Source of the DNA: Pseudomonas viridiflava
Lineage (GTDB): Bacteria > Pseudomonadota > Gammaproteobacteria > Pseudomonadales > Pseudomonadaceae
DNA: 64,000 nucleotides
Assembly (NCBI GenBank): GCA_900596015.1
Contig: UVIF01000001.1
Span: 142,513-206,512 of the forward strand
Reading direction: 5' to 3'
Below the pieces are notes generated by a model that was not told the DNA's origin, made no database searches, and worked only from the letters and a program-made list of their open reading frames with translations. Both the position numbers and the translations under genes were made by a program. Positions 1-9,600 of this stretch are shown here, one piece after another; within the stretch, counting starts at the first letter, position 1; every line of letters starts with the position of its first letter.

Positions 1-68
1 TTCACGGGCGTACGGCTGATTGCCAAACACGGTTACTCCGACTGCCCTCTCCGATCTGGCTGAAACCG

Positions 69-1292
69 ATGACTCGAACACCTGCCCAACATCCTGGCGT
101 CTCAGACGGCACCTGCACCGACCGAACTGGCTTCTGGCTGATCGCCCTGGCCTTCATGATCACCATGATCGGCACCACCCTGCCAACGCCGCTGTATGCC
201 TTGTATCAACAGCACTTAGGTTTCGGTCCGACGTGGGTGACCGTGATTTTCGCCATCTACGCCGCCGGCGTGATTTTCGCGCTGCTGGCAGTGGGCAGTT
301 GGTCCGACCAGCTGGGCCGGCGCCCGATGCTGCTGGCCGGCCTGGCCATGGGCGCCATCAGTGCACTGATTTTTCTTTGCACCGACTCCATCGGCGGACT
401 GCTGGTCGGGCGGCTGATCTCGGGCTTCTCGGCCGGCATCATGACCGGTACCGGCACGGTGGCGGTGATCGAAGCGGCCCCCAAGCGCTGGCAGGGCACT
501 GCGACCCTGGTCGCCACTGCAGCCAACATGCTCGGCCTGGGCCTCGGGCCATTGCTGGCCGGGGTGACTTCGCAATTCCTGCCCTGGCCCGTACACCTGG
601 CGTTCATCGTCCACCTGGTGCTGCTGTTGGCAGCTACCGTAGCCATTCTGGCCGTCAGAGAAACCGTACAACGCCCGGCCAAGCCGCGGCTTGCCTTCCA
701 GCGTCCGAGCCTGCCAGCGGCGGTGCGCGGGCCGTTCATTCCTGCGGCCATTGCCGGCCTCGCCGGTTTCAGCGTGACGGGACTGTTCACCTCGCTGGTG
801 CCGTCGATCATGCGTCAGGTCATGGGACACGACGGCGGGGTTGTGATCGGCGCGGTGATTTTCGTGCTGTTTGCCGGCTCGGTCGTCGGCCAGGCCTGGG
901 TCCGGCGGATCCGCGACACGGCGCAAATGAGCGTCGGCTGCAGCGTGCTAATCGTGGGCGTGGCCTGCCTGGGCATGAGTATCGCCAGCGCGCAGCTGTG
1001 GCTATTGGTGCTGGGCGGCGCCTTGAGCGGCATCGGCCAGGGCCTGACCTTCCGCGCCGGCATGGGCGCGGTGGCCAATGCCGCGCCGGCCGGCCAGAAA
1101 GCCGGCGTGACCTCGGCGCTGTTCATCGTTTACTACCTGTCCATGTCGGTGCCGGTGATCGCGGTCGGCGTGAGCATTCCACAGTTTGGCCTGCATCATT
1201 CAGCCGAGTTTTTCAGCGTGCTGGTCGCCCTGGTTGCGGTGGTGGCCATGGTCAGCATGAACGTCGTGCGTGCCCGGGCGTCCAACGTCTGA
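69..1292 (+). CDS. MFS transporter
   Basis: Inner-membrane major facilitator superfamily carrier of 407 residues, the usual length for a 12-helix drug or metabolite:H+ antiporter. The first helix (WLIALAFMITMIG, about residues 23-35) follows a short polar N-terminus. The loop after helix 2 carries the MFS signature GSWSDQLGRRP (about residues 76-86). Hydrophobic segments alternate with short basic loops to the end. The ATG at 69 is taken because it precedes helix 1 by a normal distance; no clear ribosome binding site is visible. Nothing nearby identifies the substrate, so efflux is only a family-level inference. Confidence 0.85.
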   Translation: MTRTPAQHPGVSDGTCTDRTGFWLIALAFMITMIGTTLPTPLYALYQQHLGFGPTWVTVIFAIYAAGVIFALLAVGSWSDQLGRRPMLLAGLAMGAISALIFLCTDSIGGLLVGRLISGFSAGIMTGTGTVAVIEAAPKRWQGTATLVATAANMLGLGLGPLLAGVTSQFLPWPVHLAFIVHLVLLLAATVAILAVRETVQRPAKPRLAFQRPSLPAAVRGPFIPAAIAGLAGFSVTGLFTSLVPSIMRQVMGHDGGVVIGAVIFVLFAGSVVGQAWVRRIRDTAQMSVGCSVLIVGVACLGMSIASAQLWLLVLGGALSGIGQGLTFRAGMGAVANAAPAGQKAGVTSALFIVYYLSMSVPVIAVGVSIPQFGLHHSAEFFSVLVALVAVVAMVSMNVVRARASNV

Positions 1293-1339
1293 GGCGATCC
1301 AAACAGGTCGCCAAGGGTCCCGTCTACAGGAGAATGACC

Positions 1340-1489
1340 ATGACACCGGAAACCGAAGGTACTGAAGAAAAAGGCTCGAACGGCTTGCCTTTCATCAACG
1401 ACCCAGGCAACGAAGACCCCGGATCGGGCACGAGCGATGCTCCCGTGCCACTTGAAGACGAAGATGATCAAGATGACGCCTACGAATAG
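1340..1489 (+). CDS. Small, very acidic hypothetical protein
   Basis: A 49-residue ORF beginning MTPETEGTEEKG and ending EDEDDQDDAYE. About a third of the residues are Asp or Glu, concentrated at the C-terminus. I do not recognise a named family. Support for translation is an AGGAGA ribosome binding site at 1328-1333, six bases before the ATG at 1340; an in-frame ATG at 1334 lies too close to it. There is no signal peptide or membrane segment. The charge and the Gly/Pro/Asn-rich middle suggest a disordered protein. It lies 47 bases after the MFS gene and may be co-transcribed with it. Confidence 0.55.
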   Translation: MTPETEGTEEKGSNGLPFINDPGNEDPGSGTSDAPVPLEDEDDQDDAYE

Positions 1490-1595
1490 GTCGAATCGGC
1501 CACAAGCATGACTGTACGGGCCAGTGCTCCCCATGACGGAACACTGGCCGCTATGCTGGATGCTTCCTGCATTCCCTAGCGAGGCATTGGTACAG

Positions 1596-2846
1596 ATGGA
1601 GCCCCTTACTCCCGCCGCGAACAGTTGGTTGACCCTTCCCGCCCACCGTCATTGGCTCGCCCTGCAAGGCCAGCGATTGCTGGAGTTCGCCAAGGCCGCG
1701 CGGATCGAGAACGGCTTCGCCGACCTCGACAACCGCGGCCAACCGCTGCTGTCCAGCGGCGCGTTGACCATTCAGACCGCGCGCATGACCCACAGCTTCG
1801 CCCTCGCCTGCCTGCAGGGACTCCCAGGCAGCTCGGCCATGGTCGACCACGGTATCCGTGCGCTGCAGGGCCCGCTGCGTGACGCACGTCACGGCGGCTG
1901 GCATGCCAGCGAGAAACCGGTGGCTGCAGAGCGCAAGCAAGCCTACCTGCACGCGTTCGTCGCCCTGGCAGCGAGCTCGGCGGTTGCCGCTGGACGGCCT
2001 GGCGCGGCAGCATTGCTGGCGGATGCGGTCGATGTGCTGGAACGACGCTTCTGGTGCGAGGAGGAGCAGGCATTGCTGGAGTCCTTTGCTCAGGACTGGA
2101 CCGACCGGGAAAACTACCGCGGTGGCAACAGCAACATGCACGGCGTGGAAGCCTGCCTGGCACTGGCCGATGTCTGCAACGACGACAAATGGCTGGCTCG
2201 TGCACTGGCGATCAGTGAACGATTGATTCACCACCATGCGGCCGCAGCCAGTTACCTGCCGGTCGAACATTTCGACGCCTGCTGGCGACCCCTGGCGGAC
2301 TATAACCACGAGCGCCCGGCGGACGAATTTCGCCCGTATGGGCAAACTCCAGGGCACGCATTCGAGTGGGCGCGGTTGCTGCTGCACCTGGAAGCCGCCC
2401 GGCACCGCATCGGCCTGGCCAACCCAGGCTGGCTGGCCGACGACGCCCAGCGCCTGTTCGCCGCAGCCTGCGACCTGGGCTGGGCTGTGGACGGCCAGCC
2501 GGGGATTGTCTACACCATCGACTGGCAGCACCGACCAGTGGTCGCTCAACGCCTGCACTGGACGCTGGCCGAGGCGGTGGCCGCCGCCGCCGCGTTGTAC
2601 CAGCGCACCGGGGATAGCCGTTACGAGCACTGGTATCGCGAGTTCTGGGACTACATCGACCTTTACCTGATCGACCGCGAGCACGGTAGCTGGCGCCACG
2701 AACTCGACGCGCACAATCGGCCGGCAGGGACCATCTGGCCTGGCAAGCCCGATCTCTACCATGCCTACCAGGCGACGTTGTTGCCGACCTTGCCACTGGC
2801 CCCGAGCCTGGCAACCGCGCTGGCTCGCCAGGCCGGCCTGGGCTGA
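1596..2846 (+). CDS. AGE-family sugar epimerase/isomerase (mannose isomerase-like)
   Basis: Protein of about 416 residues of the N-acylglucosamine 2-epimerase (AGE) superfamily, an (alpha/alpha)6 barrel. Bacterial members include D-mannose isomerases and N-acetylglucosamine epimerases. Family-like motifs are RMTHSFALA (barrel start), GGNSNMHGVEACLAL (central) and FRPYGQTPGHAFEWARLLL, which carries a catalytic-type His, then WPGKPDLYHAYQATLLP near the end. The set resembles mannose/lyxose isomerases more than cellobiose epimerases, so D-mannose to D-fructose is the best guess. ATG 1596 is preferred because GAGG lies at 1581-1584; in-frame ATGs at 1524 and 1533 lack a visible binding site. Confidence 0.78.
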   Translation: MEPLTPAANSWLTLPAHRHWLALQGQRLLEFAKAARIENGFADLDNRGQPLLSSGALTIQTARMTHSFALACLQGLPGSSAMVDHGIRALQGPLRDARHGGWHASEKPVAAERKQAYLHAFVALAASSAVAAGRPGAAALLADAVDVLERRFWCEEEQALLESFAQDWTDRENYRGGNSNMHGVEACLALADVCNDDKWLARALAISERLIHHHAAAASYLPVEHFDACWRPLADYNHERPADEFRPYGQTPGHAFEWARLLLHLEAARHRIGLANPGWLADDAQRLFAAACDLGWAVDGQPGIVYTIDWQHRPVVAQRLHWTLAEAVAAAAALYQRTGDSRYEHWYREFWDYIDLYLIDREHGSWRHELDAHNRPAGTIWPGKPDLYHAYQATLLPTLPLAPSLATALARQAGLG

Positions 2847-2963
2847 GCGAGCTGCCCTGCAATCCGCGGATGGGCGCGAGCGCGCCGATCCGACGGAATT
2901 TTTCTGGCGGGCCATACTCCGACGCACATCACGCCGCACATCACAAGGAAGAACCCCGGCCCC

Positions 2964-3188
2964 ATGAACAACGCGAAACTGTTCGTCATCGACTACACCC
3001 TTCACGGCGAGCCCAAGTCATTCGTCATCAGAGCTGAAAAAATGGACGCCAGCGAAGCCTGGCACTGGGCGAGCTGCGACGCCGGAGTGGGCCGCATCGG
3101 TCGATTCGGCCGTGAACACGTGGCCAAGACCAGCCAGCCCTCGGCGGAGAAATTCGGCATTCACGCAGTGAGCTGGCGTCCTGCCTGA
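2964..3188 (+). CDS. Small DUF6555-like protein
   Basis: A 74-residue soluble protein starting MNNAKLFVIDYTLHGEPKSF, with a WHWASCDAGVG segment near residues 35-45. It resembles the short Pseudomonas-restricted proteins labelled DUF6555, an assignment from memory and uncertain. AAGGAAG at 2945-2951 precedes the ATG by 12 bases. No signal peptide, membrane segment or catalytic motif is visible. The alternating N-terminal pattern (KLFVIDYTLHG) suggests a small beta-sheet fold. Function unknown. Confidence 0.7.
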   Translation: MNNAKLFVIDYTLHGEPKSFVIRAEKMDASEAWHWASCDAGVGRIGRFGREHVAKTSQPSAEKFGIHAVSWRPA

Positions 3189-3262
3189 GCGAAATCGGCA
3201 GTCATTTTCCCACTCAGTTACTTAGCTAGCGAACAAATTCACTTTACCTGAGGTTGGTCTGC

Positions 3263-3285
3263 AACATATCGTTACAAGATATGTT
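3263..3285. promoter_or_regulatory. Perfect 8-bp inverted repeat upstream of the transporter gene
   Basis: AACATATC (3263-3270), seven bases GTTACAA, then GATATGTT (3278-3285). The repeat is perfect and AT-rich in a GC-rich chromosome and lies about 85 bp before the MHS-type transporter start. It has the size and symmetry of a dimeric repressor operator. No T-tract follows, so a terminator is unlikely. The binding protein is unknown. Confidence 0.4.
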
Positions 3286-3368
3286 CCCGGTGCTGGATAC
3301 CCGTGCCTGCTGGGCCAGGTGTTCGAATCCAGGGGTCACCAACAAGATCAAGTAGAGTGAGCACGGCC

Positions 3369-4658
3369 ATGATGTCTGAGGTGGGTAAAGGCAAAGCGAT
3401 CTTTCGCGTTGTCAGCGGCAATTTCCTGGAAATGTTCGATTTCATGGTCTACGGCTTCTACGCCACGGCGATCGCCAAGACCTTTTTCCCGGCCGACAGC
3501 GCCTTCGCTTCGTTGATGCTATCACTGGCCACCTTCGGTGCCGGCTTTCTGATGCGCCCGCTCGGGGCGATCTTTCTGGGTGCCTACATCGACCGCCACG
3601 GGCGCCGCAAAGGGTTGATCGTGACCCTGGCGTTGATGGCCATGGGCACGGTGTTGATTGCCTGTGTACCGGGCTACGCGACCCTGGGCGTGGCGGCGCC
3701 GCTGCTGGTGCTGCTCGGCCGGCTGCTGCAGGGGTTTTCGGCAGGCGTCGAGCTTGGCGGCGTATCGGTGTACCTGGCCGAAATCGCCACGCCGGGGCGC
3801 AAGGGCTTCTTCGTCAGTTGGCAGTCCGCCAGTCAGCAGGTCGCCGTGGTTTTCGCCGGCCTGCTGGGGGTATTGCTCAATCAGTTTCTCGATGCACGAC
3901 AGATGGGCGAATGGGGCTGGCGGGTGCCGTTCCTGGTGGGCTGCATGATCGTGCCGGTGATCTTTTTCATTCGTCGTTCGCTGGAAGAGACGCCCGAGTT
4001 CGAGGCCCGTACTCACCGGCCGACGCTCAAACAAGTCGTGCATTCGGTGGCGCAGAATTTCCGTCTGGTGCTGGCGGGCATGGCGTTGGTGGTGATGACC
4101 ACCGTGTCGTTCTACCTGATTACCGCCTACACCCCGACATTCGGCAAGAACGAACTGCACCTGTCCGACATGGATGCGTTGCTGGTGACCATGGCGGTGG
4201 GTATTTCCAACTTCATCTGGTTGCCGATCATGGGCGCGCTGTCGGACCGCATCGGGCGCAAACCGTTGCTGCTTGCGGCCACGCTGCTGGCGATTCTGAC
4301 GGCCTATCCGACCTTGTCATGGCTGGTGGCTGACCCCAGCTTCGCGCGTCTGCTGACGGTCGAGCTGTGGTTGTCGTTCCTGTATGGCTCGTATAACGGT
4401 GCCATGGTCGTGGCGCTGACCGAGATCATGCCGCTGGACGTGCGCACCACCGGGTTTTCCCTGGCCTACAGCCTGGCCACGGCCACGTTTGGCGGGTTCA
4501 CCCCGGTAGCCTGCACCTACCTGATTCACGCCCTGGACAACAAGGCGGCACCGGGCATCTGGCTCAGTGGCGCGGCGGTGTTGGGGTTGGTGGCAACCTT
4601 GGTGCTGTTTCGCGGCGACCGCCATGCGCAGCGGACTGCGTTGGCGGCGCAGGCCTGA
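3369..4658 (+). CDS. MHS-family carboxylate:H+ symporter (citrate/tricarballylate-like)
   Basis: Inner-membrane transporter of about 429 residues. The start [25 protein letters not shown] is typical of the metabolite:H+ symporter (MHS) branch of the MFS, as in citrate (CitA), tricarballylate (TcuC) and proline/betaine carriers. The helix 2-3 loop [11 protein letters not shown] and the mid-protein [11 protein letters not shown] are the two MFS signatures; [13 protein letters not shown] in helix 4 is typical of CitA-like proteins. Citrate or a related tricarboxylate is the best guess. The start is the ATG at 3369 (a second ATG follows directly), since the longer upstream reading is not MHS-like. 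Confidence 0.8.
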   Translation: MMSEVGKGKAIFRVVSGNFLEMFDFMVYGFYATAIAKTFFPADSAFASLMLSLATFGAGFLMRPLGAIFLGAYIDRHGRRKGLIVTLALMAMGTVLIACVPGYATLGVAAPLLVLLGRLLQGFSAGVELGGVSVYLAEIATPGRKGFFVSWQSASQQVAVVFAGLLGVLLNQFLDARQMGEWGWRVPFLVGCMIVPVIFFIRRSLEETPEFEARTHRPTLKQVVHSVAQNFRLVLAGMALVVMTTVSFYLITAYTPTFGKNELHLSDMDALLVTMAVGISNFIWLPIMGALSDRIGRKPLLLAATLLAILTAYPTLSWLVADPSFARLLTVELWLSFLYGSYNGAMVVALTEIMPLDVRTTGFSLAYSLATATFGGFTPVACTYLIHALDNKAAPGIWLSGAAVLGLVATLVLFRGDRHAQRTALAAQA

Positions 4659-4660
4659 TA

Positions 4661-4699
4661 CCGCGGTGCGGCCTTCGCGGGCAGAGACCCGCTCCCACA
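4661..4699 (+). repeat. REP-like element
   Basis: The segment reads GCGGCCTTCGCGGGCAGAG then ACCCGCTCCCACA. This matches the extragenic palindromic repeat common in P. putida-group genomes (CTTCGCGGGCa..gCCCGCTCCCACA). It sits just after the stop of the MHS transporter in a convergent intergenic region, the usual place for such repeats. Confidence 0.6.
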
Positions 4700-4715
4700 C
4701 ATAGCCAGCTTCCAT

Positions 4716-4746
4716 GCAAAAGCCTCATCTGAAGGCAGGCTTTTGC
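4716..4746. repeat. Perfect 10-bp stem-loop
   Basis: GCAAAAGCCT (4716-4725) pairs perfectly with AGGCTTTTGC (4737-4746) around an 11-base loop. It lies between the REP-like element and the bidirectional terminator of the convergent genes. It could help stop or stabilise transcripts; no T-run follows it on either strand. Confidence 0.45.
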
Positions 4747-4807
4747 AGGAGCCAGGCGGGCGGCGAGCCCACTGCCCGTGACGAGGTCCTGACAGACACC
4801 CACACAC

Positions 4808-4837
4808 AAAAACGCCCCGAACCAGTCGGGGCGTTTT
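4808..4837. terminator. Bidirectional rho-independent terminator
   Basis: CGCCCCGA (4813-4820), loop ACCAG, TCGGGGCG (4826-4833), flanked by A-run on the left and TTTT on the right. The symmetry lets it end both the MHS transporter transcript and the oppositely oriented gap transcript. Confidence 0.85.
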
Positions 4838-4853
4838 CATTCAGCGGTCATGC

Positions 4854-6302
4854 TCAGTGAGGAAAGGCCGGAGGGTTGACGCCCGCCATGTCTTCCATCA
4901 CGCGCACTACCTGGCAGCTGTAGCCGAACTCGTTGTCGTACCAGACGTACAACACGACACGGTTGTCATTGCAGATGGTGGCTTCGGCATCGACCACACC
5001 GGCGTAGCGCGAGCCGACGAAGTCGGTCGATACCACTTCCTGCGAGTTGACGAAGTCGATCTGCCGGGACAGGTCCGAATGCAGCGCCATGTAGCGCAGG
5101 TACTCGTTCATTTCTTCGCGAGTGCTGGCCTTCTCCAGGTTCAGGTTGAGGATGGCCATGGAGACGTTCGGCGTCGGTACGCGGATCGCGTTGCCGGTCA
5201 GCTTGCCGGCCAGTTCAGGCAAGGCTTTGGCAGCGGCAGTGGCAGCACCGGTTTCGGTGATGACCATGTTCAACGCCGCGGAACGGCCGCGACGGTCGCC
5301 CTTGTGGAAGTTGTCGATCAGGTTCTGGTCGTTGGTGTACGAGTGAACGGTTTCGACGTGGCCGTTGACGATGCCGAACTTGTCGTTGACCGCCTTGAGC
5401 ACGGGCACGATGGCATTGGTGGTGCAGGACGCCGCCGAAACGATCTTGTCGTCAGCGGTGATCTGGCCGTGGTTGATGCCGTGCACGATGTTTTTCAGCT
5501 TGCCCTTGCCCGGTGCGGTCAGCACCACGCGGTCGATGCCGGGGCAGGCCAGGTGCTGGCCGAGGCCGTCGGCATCGCGCCACACGCCGGTGTTGTCGAC
5601 CAGCAGGGCATTCTTGATGCCGTACTGGGTGTAGTCGACTTCGCTCGGGTTCTTGGCGTAGATGACCTGGATCAGGTTGCCGTTGACCGTCAGGGTGCTG
5701 TTGGCTTCGTCGACATGAATGATGCCGTCGAACGAACCGTGCACCGAGTCGCGACGCAGCAGGCTGGCGCGCTTGACCAGGTCGTTGTCGGCGCCCTTGC
5801 GCACGACGATGGCGCGCAGACGCAGACCATCGCCAGCCCCGGCCTTCTCGACCAGAATCCGCGCCAACAGGCGGCCGATGCGGCCGAAACCATACAGCAC
5901 AACGTCGGTGCCGGTCCGCTCGCCTTCGTTCTGCTTGCCGACCACGTCCGCCAGCTCTTCACGCACGAACTGTTCGGCACTGCGCCCGTTGCCGCTTTCC
6001 TTGAACTTGACCGCGAGTTTGCCCAGATCGACGGAGGCGGCGCCCAGCTTGAGTTCGCTCATCGCCTTGATCAGCGGGAACGTCTCGTGCACCGACAGCT
6101 CCGAGGAATCGGACTGGCGGTGGCGAGCGAAGCGGTGCGCCTTGAGCAGTTCGATCACCGAACGGTTGATCAGACTGCGGCCGTAGATGGAGGTGACTAC
6201 GTTGTTATTGCGGTAGAGCTGGCCGATCAACGGAATCATCGCTTCGGCGAGTGCTTCACGATCGATCCATTCACCAAGACACTGGTCGGGCTTCTGAGTC
6301 AC
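4854..6302 (-). CDS. gap: Glyceraldehyde-3-phosphate dehydrogenase, long N-terminally extended form
   Basis: NAD(P)-dependent GAPDH interconverting glyceraldehyde 3-phosphate and 1,3-bisphosphoglycerate. It has 482 residues, about 140 more than classical GAPDH; the extra N-terminus (EWIDREALAEAMIPLIGQLYR and beyond) is typical of the long Pseudomonas enzyme next to mfd. The Rossmann motif GFGRIGR is at about 138-144 and the catalytic Cys of SAASCTTNAI at about 293, followed by VHSYTNDQ. The start is chosen as GTG 6302 because GGAAGG lies five bases before it and none precedes the in-frame ATG at 6317. In pseudomonads this form is thought to serve gluconeogenesis. Confidence 0.93.
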   Translation of the reverse strand: MTQKPDQCLGEWIDREALAEAMIPLIGQLYRNNNVVTSIYGRSLINRSVIELLKAHRFARHRQSDSSELSVHETFPLIKAMSELKLGAASVDLGKLAVKFKESGNGRSAEQFVREELADVVGKQNEGERTGTDVVLYGFGRIGRLLARILVEKAGAGDGLRLRAIVVRKGADNDLVKRASLLRRDSVHGSFDGIIHVDEANSTLTVNGNLIQVIYAKNPSEVDYTQYGIKNALLVDNTGVWRDADGLGQHLACPGIDRVVLTAPGKGKLKNIVHGINHGQITADDKIVSAASCTTNAIVPVLKAVNDKFGIVNGHVETVHSYTNDQNLIDNFHKGDRRGRSAALNMVITETGAATAAAKALPELAGKLTGNAIRVPTPNVSMAILNLNLEKASTREEMNEYLRYMALHSDLSRQIDFVNSQEVVSTDFVGSRYAGVVDAEATICNDNRVVLYVWYDNEFGYSCQVVRVMEDMAGVNPPAFPH

Positions 6303-6341
6303 GGTAACCTTCCACATGTAGGGGCTGAGAAAACGGGCTAC

Positions 6342-6370
6342 ATTATGACTTCGCCGCGCGGCTGGAGCAA
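6342..6370 (-). promoter_or_regulatory. Candidate sigma-70 promoter of gap
   Basis: On the minus strand TTGCTC (6370-6365), a 17-base spacer, then CATAAT (6347-6342), about 40 bases before the GTG start of gap. The -10 is good and the -35 moderate. Confidence 0.45.
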
Positions 6371-6587
6371 TCCGCGCTTATCGGCGTCGTGAAGTTTGGC
6401 GAATGGGGCCGTCAAAAAAACCCATAGGTGCCAATGGTGTAGAACGTACCCGGCGGTTTTATGGCGAGGAACGTCGCGTGCCCTTCGCAGGCGCTGTCCG
6501 CTGCCAGAAAAAGCAGTGCCCATCATCCCAGAACCCATGCGATTCGCCCGCAAAGGCGACCGCGTGGGTACAACGCCATAACAGCAC

Positions 6588-6616
6588 CTGACAGCCCACG
6601 GCCGCCCCGGTACAAT
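6588..6616 (+). promoter_or_regulatory. Candidate sigma-70 promoter of mfd
   Basis: CTGACA (6588-6593), spacer of exactly 17 bases, TACAAT (6611-6616), 38 bases before the mfd GTG start. Both hexamers differ from consensus by one base. Confidence 0.6.
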
Positions 6617-6654
6617 CCCCGTTTTCCGCCGCAACGCTTGGAGCTCAACCTCCC

Positions 6655-9600
6655 GTGCCTGTTCTGCGCCTTCCGCAACTCCCTGCCTCGGCAGGCAAAC
6701 ATGCCTGGGGCAACCTGCCCGGGGCCGCCCTGAGCCTGGCGATCGCCGAAGCGGCCAATGCCGCCAAGCGCTTCACCCTGCTGCTGACCGCCGACAGCCA
6801 GAGCGCCGATCGGCTGGAACAGGAACTGCGCTTTTTCGCCCCGCAGTTGCCGGTGCTGCATTTCCCCGACTGGGAAACCCTGCCCTACGACCTGTTCTCG
6901 CCGCATCAGGACATCATCTCCCAGCGCATCGCCGCCCTCTACCGCCTGCCCGAGCTGGCACACGGGGTTTTGGTAGTGCCCATCACCACTGCCCTACACA
7001 GGCTGGCACCGACCCAGTTTCTGCTCGGCAGCAGCCTGGTGCTGGATGTTGGCCAGCGTCTGGATGTGGAGCAGATGCGCACGCGCCTGGAAGCCAGCGG
7101 CTACCGCTATGTCGACACCGTCTATGAGCACGGCGAGTTCGCCGTGCGCGGCGCCCTGATCGACCTGTTCCCCATGGGCAGCAAACTGCCCTACCGAATC
7201 GACCTGTTCGACGACGAGATCGAGACCCTGCGCACCTTCGATCCGGAGACCCAGCGCTCCATCGACAAGGTCGAATCGATCCGCCTGCTGCCGGCGCGCG
7301 AGTTCCCCCTGCAGAAAGAGGCGGTGACCCGCTTCAAGGCGCGCTTTCGCGAACGCTTCGACGTCGACTTCCGGCGCTGCCCGATCTTCCAGGACCTGAG
7401 CAGCGGCATCACGCCTGCCGGCATCGAGTACTACCTGCCGCTGTTCTTCGAAGAAACCTCGACCCTGTTCGACTACCTGCCCCAGGACACCCAGGTGTTT
7501 TCGCTGCCCGGCATCGAACAGGCCGCCGAGCATTTCTGGAGCGATGTGCGCAACCGCTATGAAGAGCGCCGGGTCGATCCCGCGCGGCCCTTGCTGCCGC
7601 CAGCCGAACTGTTCATGCCGGTGGAAGACTGCTTTGCGCAACTGAAGACCTGGCCGCGCGTCATCGTCAGCCAGGACGATCTGGAACCGGGAGCGGGCCG
7701 CGAGCGCTTCGCCGCGGCGCAACTGCCCGACCTGGCCATCGAGGCCAAGGCCAGCCAGCCCCTCGCTGCACTGGCCGGATTCCTCGACCAGTTCCCCGGA
7801 CGGGTGTTGTTCACCGCCGAATCGGCTGGCCGCCGCGAAGTGCTGCTGGAGTTGCTCGAGCGGCTCAAGGTCCGCCCGAGGACCGTGGACGGTTGGGAGG
7901 AGTTTGCCCAGGGCAAGGAGCGCCTGGCGATCACCATCGCGCCACTGGACGAGGGCCTGCAGATTCTCGACCCGGCCCTGGCCCTGATCGCCGAAAGCCC
8001 GCTGTTCGGCCAGCGCGTCATGCAGCGGCGGCGTCGCGACAAGCGTGCCGACGCCGCTAACGACAATGTCATCAAGAACCTCACCGAGTTGCGTGAAGGC
8101 GCGCCGGTGGTGCACATCGACCACGGCGTGGGCCGCTACCTGGGTCTGGCGACGCTGGAGATCGACAATCAGGTTGCCGAGTTCCTGACCCTGGCCTACG
8201 CCGAGAACGCCAAGCTGTACGTGCCGGTGGCCAACCTGCACCTGATCGCCCGCTATACCGGCAGCGACGACGCGCTGGCGCCGCTGCACCGGCTCGGCTC
8301 GGAAACCTGGCAGAAGGCCAAGCGCAAGGCGGCCGAGCAGGTCCGCGACGTGGCCGCCGAGCTGCTCGACATCTATGCCCGCCGTGCTGCCCGCAAAGGC
8401 TATGCCTTCGCCGATCCGGCGCTGGACTACGCCACGTTCAGTGCCGGCTTCGCCTTCGAGGAAACCCCGGACCAGCAGTCGGCCATCGACGCGGTGCGCC
8501 ACGACATGCTGGCGCCCAAGCCGATGGACCGCCTGGTGTGCGGCGACGTCGGCTTCGGCAAGACCGAAGTGGCCATGCGCGCCGCGTTCATCGCCGTGCA
8601 CGGTGGTCGCCAGGTGGCCATTCTGGTGCCGACCACCCTGCTCGCCCAGCAGCACTACAACAGCTTTCGTGACCGCTTCGCCGATTGGCCGGTCAGTGTC
8701 GAGGTAATGAGTCGCTTCAAGTCGGCCAAGGAAGTCGGCGCCGCCGTCGAGCAGTTGGCCGAAGGCAAGATCGACATCGTCATCGGTACCCACAAGCTGC
8801 TGCAGGACGACGTCAAGATCAAGAACCTGGGCCTGGTGATCATCGACGAGGAGCACCGCTTCGGGGTCCGCCAGAAAGAAGCGCTCAAGGCCCTGCGCAG
8901 CGAGGTCGACATCCTGACCCTGACCGCCACGCCGATCCCGCGCACCCTTAACATGGCCGTGGCCGGCATGCGTGACCTGTCGATCATCGCCACGCCGCCG
9001 GCGCGGCGGCTGTCGGTGCGCACGTTCGTCATGGAGCAGAACAAGAGCACCGTAAAGGAGGCACTGCTGCGCGAACTGTTGCGCGGTGGCCAGGTGTACT
9101 ACCTGCACAACGATGTAAAGACCATCGAGAAATGCGCCGCCGACCTCGCCGAACTGGTGCCCGAGGCACGCATCGGCATAGGCCACGGGCAGATGCGCGA
9201 GCGCGAGCTCGAACAGGTGATGAGCGACTTCTACCACAAGCGCTTCAACGTACTGATCGCCTCGACCATCATCGAAACCGGCATCGACGTGCCCAGCGCC
9301 AACACCATCATCATCGAGCGTGCCGACAAGTTCGGCCTGGCCCAGCTGCACCAGCTGCGCGGCCGTGTGGGACGCAGTCACCACCAGGCCTACGCCTACC
9401 TGCTGACCCCGCCGCGCCAGCAGATCACCCCGGACGCCGAAAAGCGCCTGGAAGCGATCGCCAATACCCAGGACCTGGGAGCGGGTTTCGTTCTGGCTAC
9501 CAACGACCTGGAGATCCGCGGTGCGGGCGAGCTGCTCGGCGAAGGCCAGAGCGGGCAGATTCAGGCAGTCGGTTTCACCCTGTACATGGAAATGCTCGAA

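Larger units (their letters stand above)
6303..6654. other. Divergent intergenic region between gap and mfd
   Basis: About 350 bases without a convincing gene. Candidate promoters for gap (6342-6370, minus) and mfd (6588-6616, plus) lie at its two ends. The middle has short overlapping reading frames with no binding sites or recognisable protein sequence, and I see nothing else in it. Confidence 0.6.

Noticed and set aside
20..1330. Second plus-strand frame overlapping the first MFS gene
   Set aside because: Arg/His/Pro-rich shadow; only its last 49 codons after the MFS stop look real and are listed as the acidic protein.
4743..4775. Second REP element in reverse orientation after the stem-loop
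   Set aside because: Only loose similarity (AGGAGCCAGGCGGGCGG); too many mismatches to the REP consensus.
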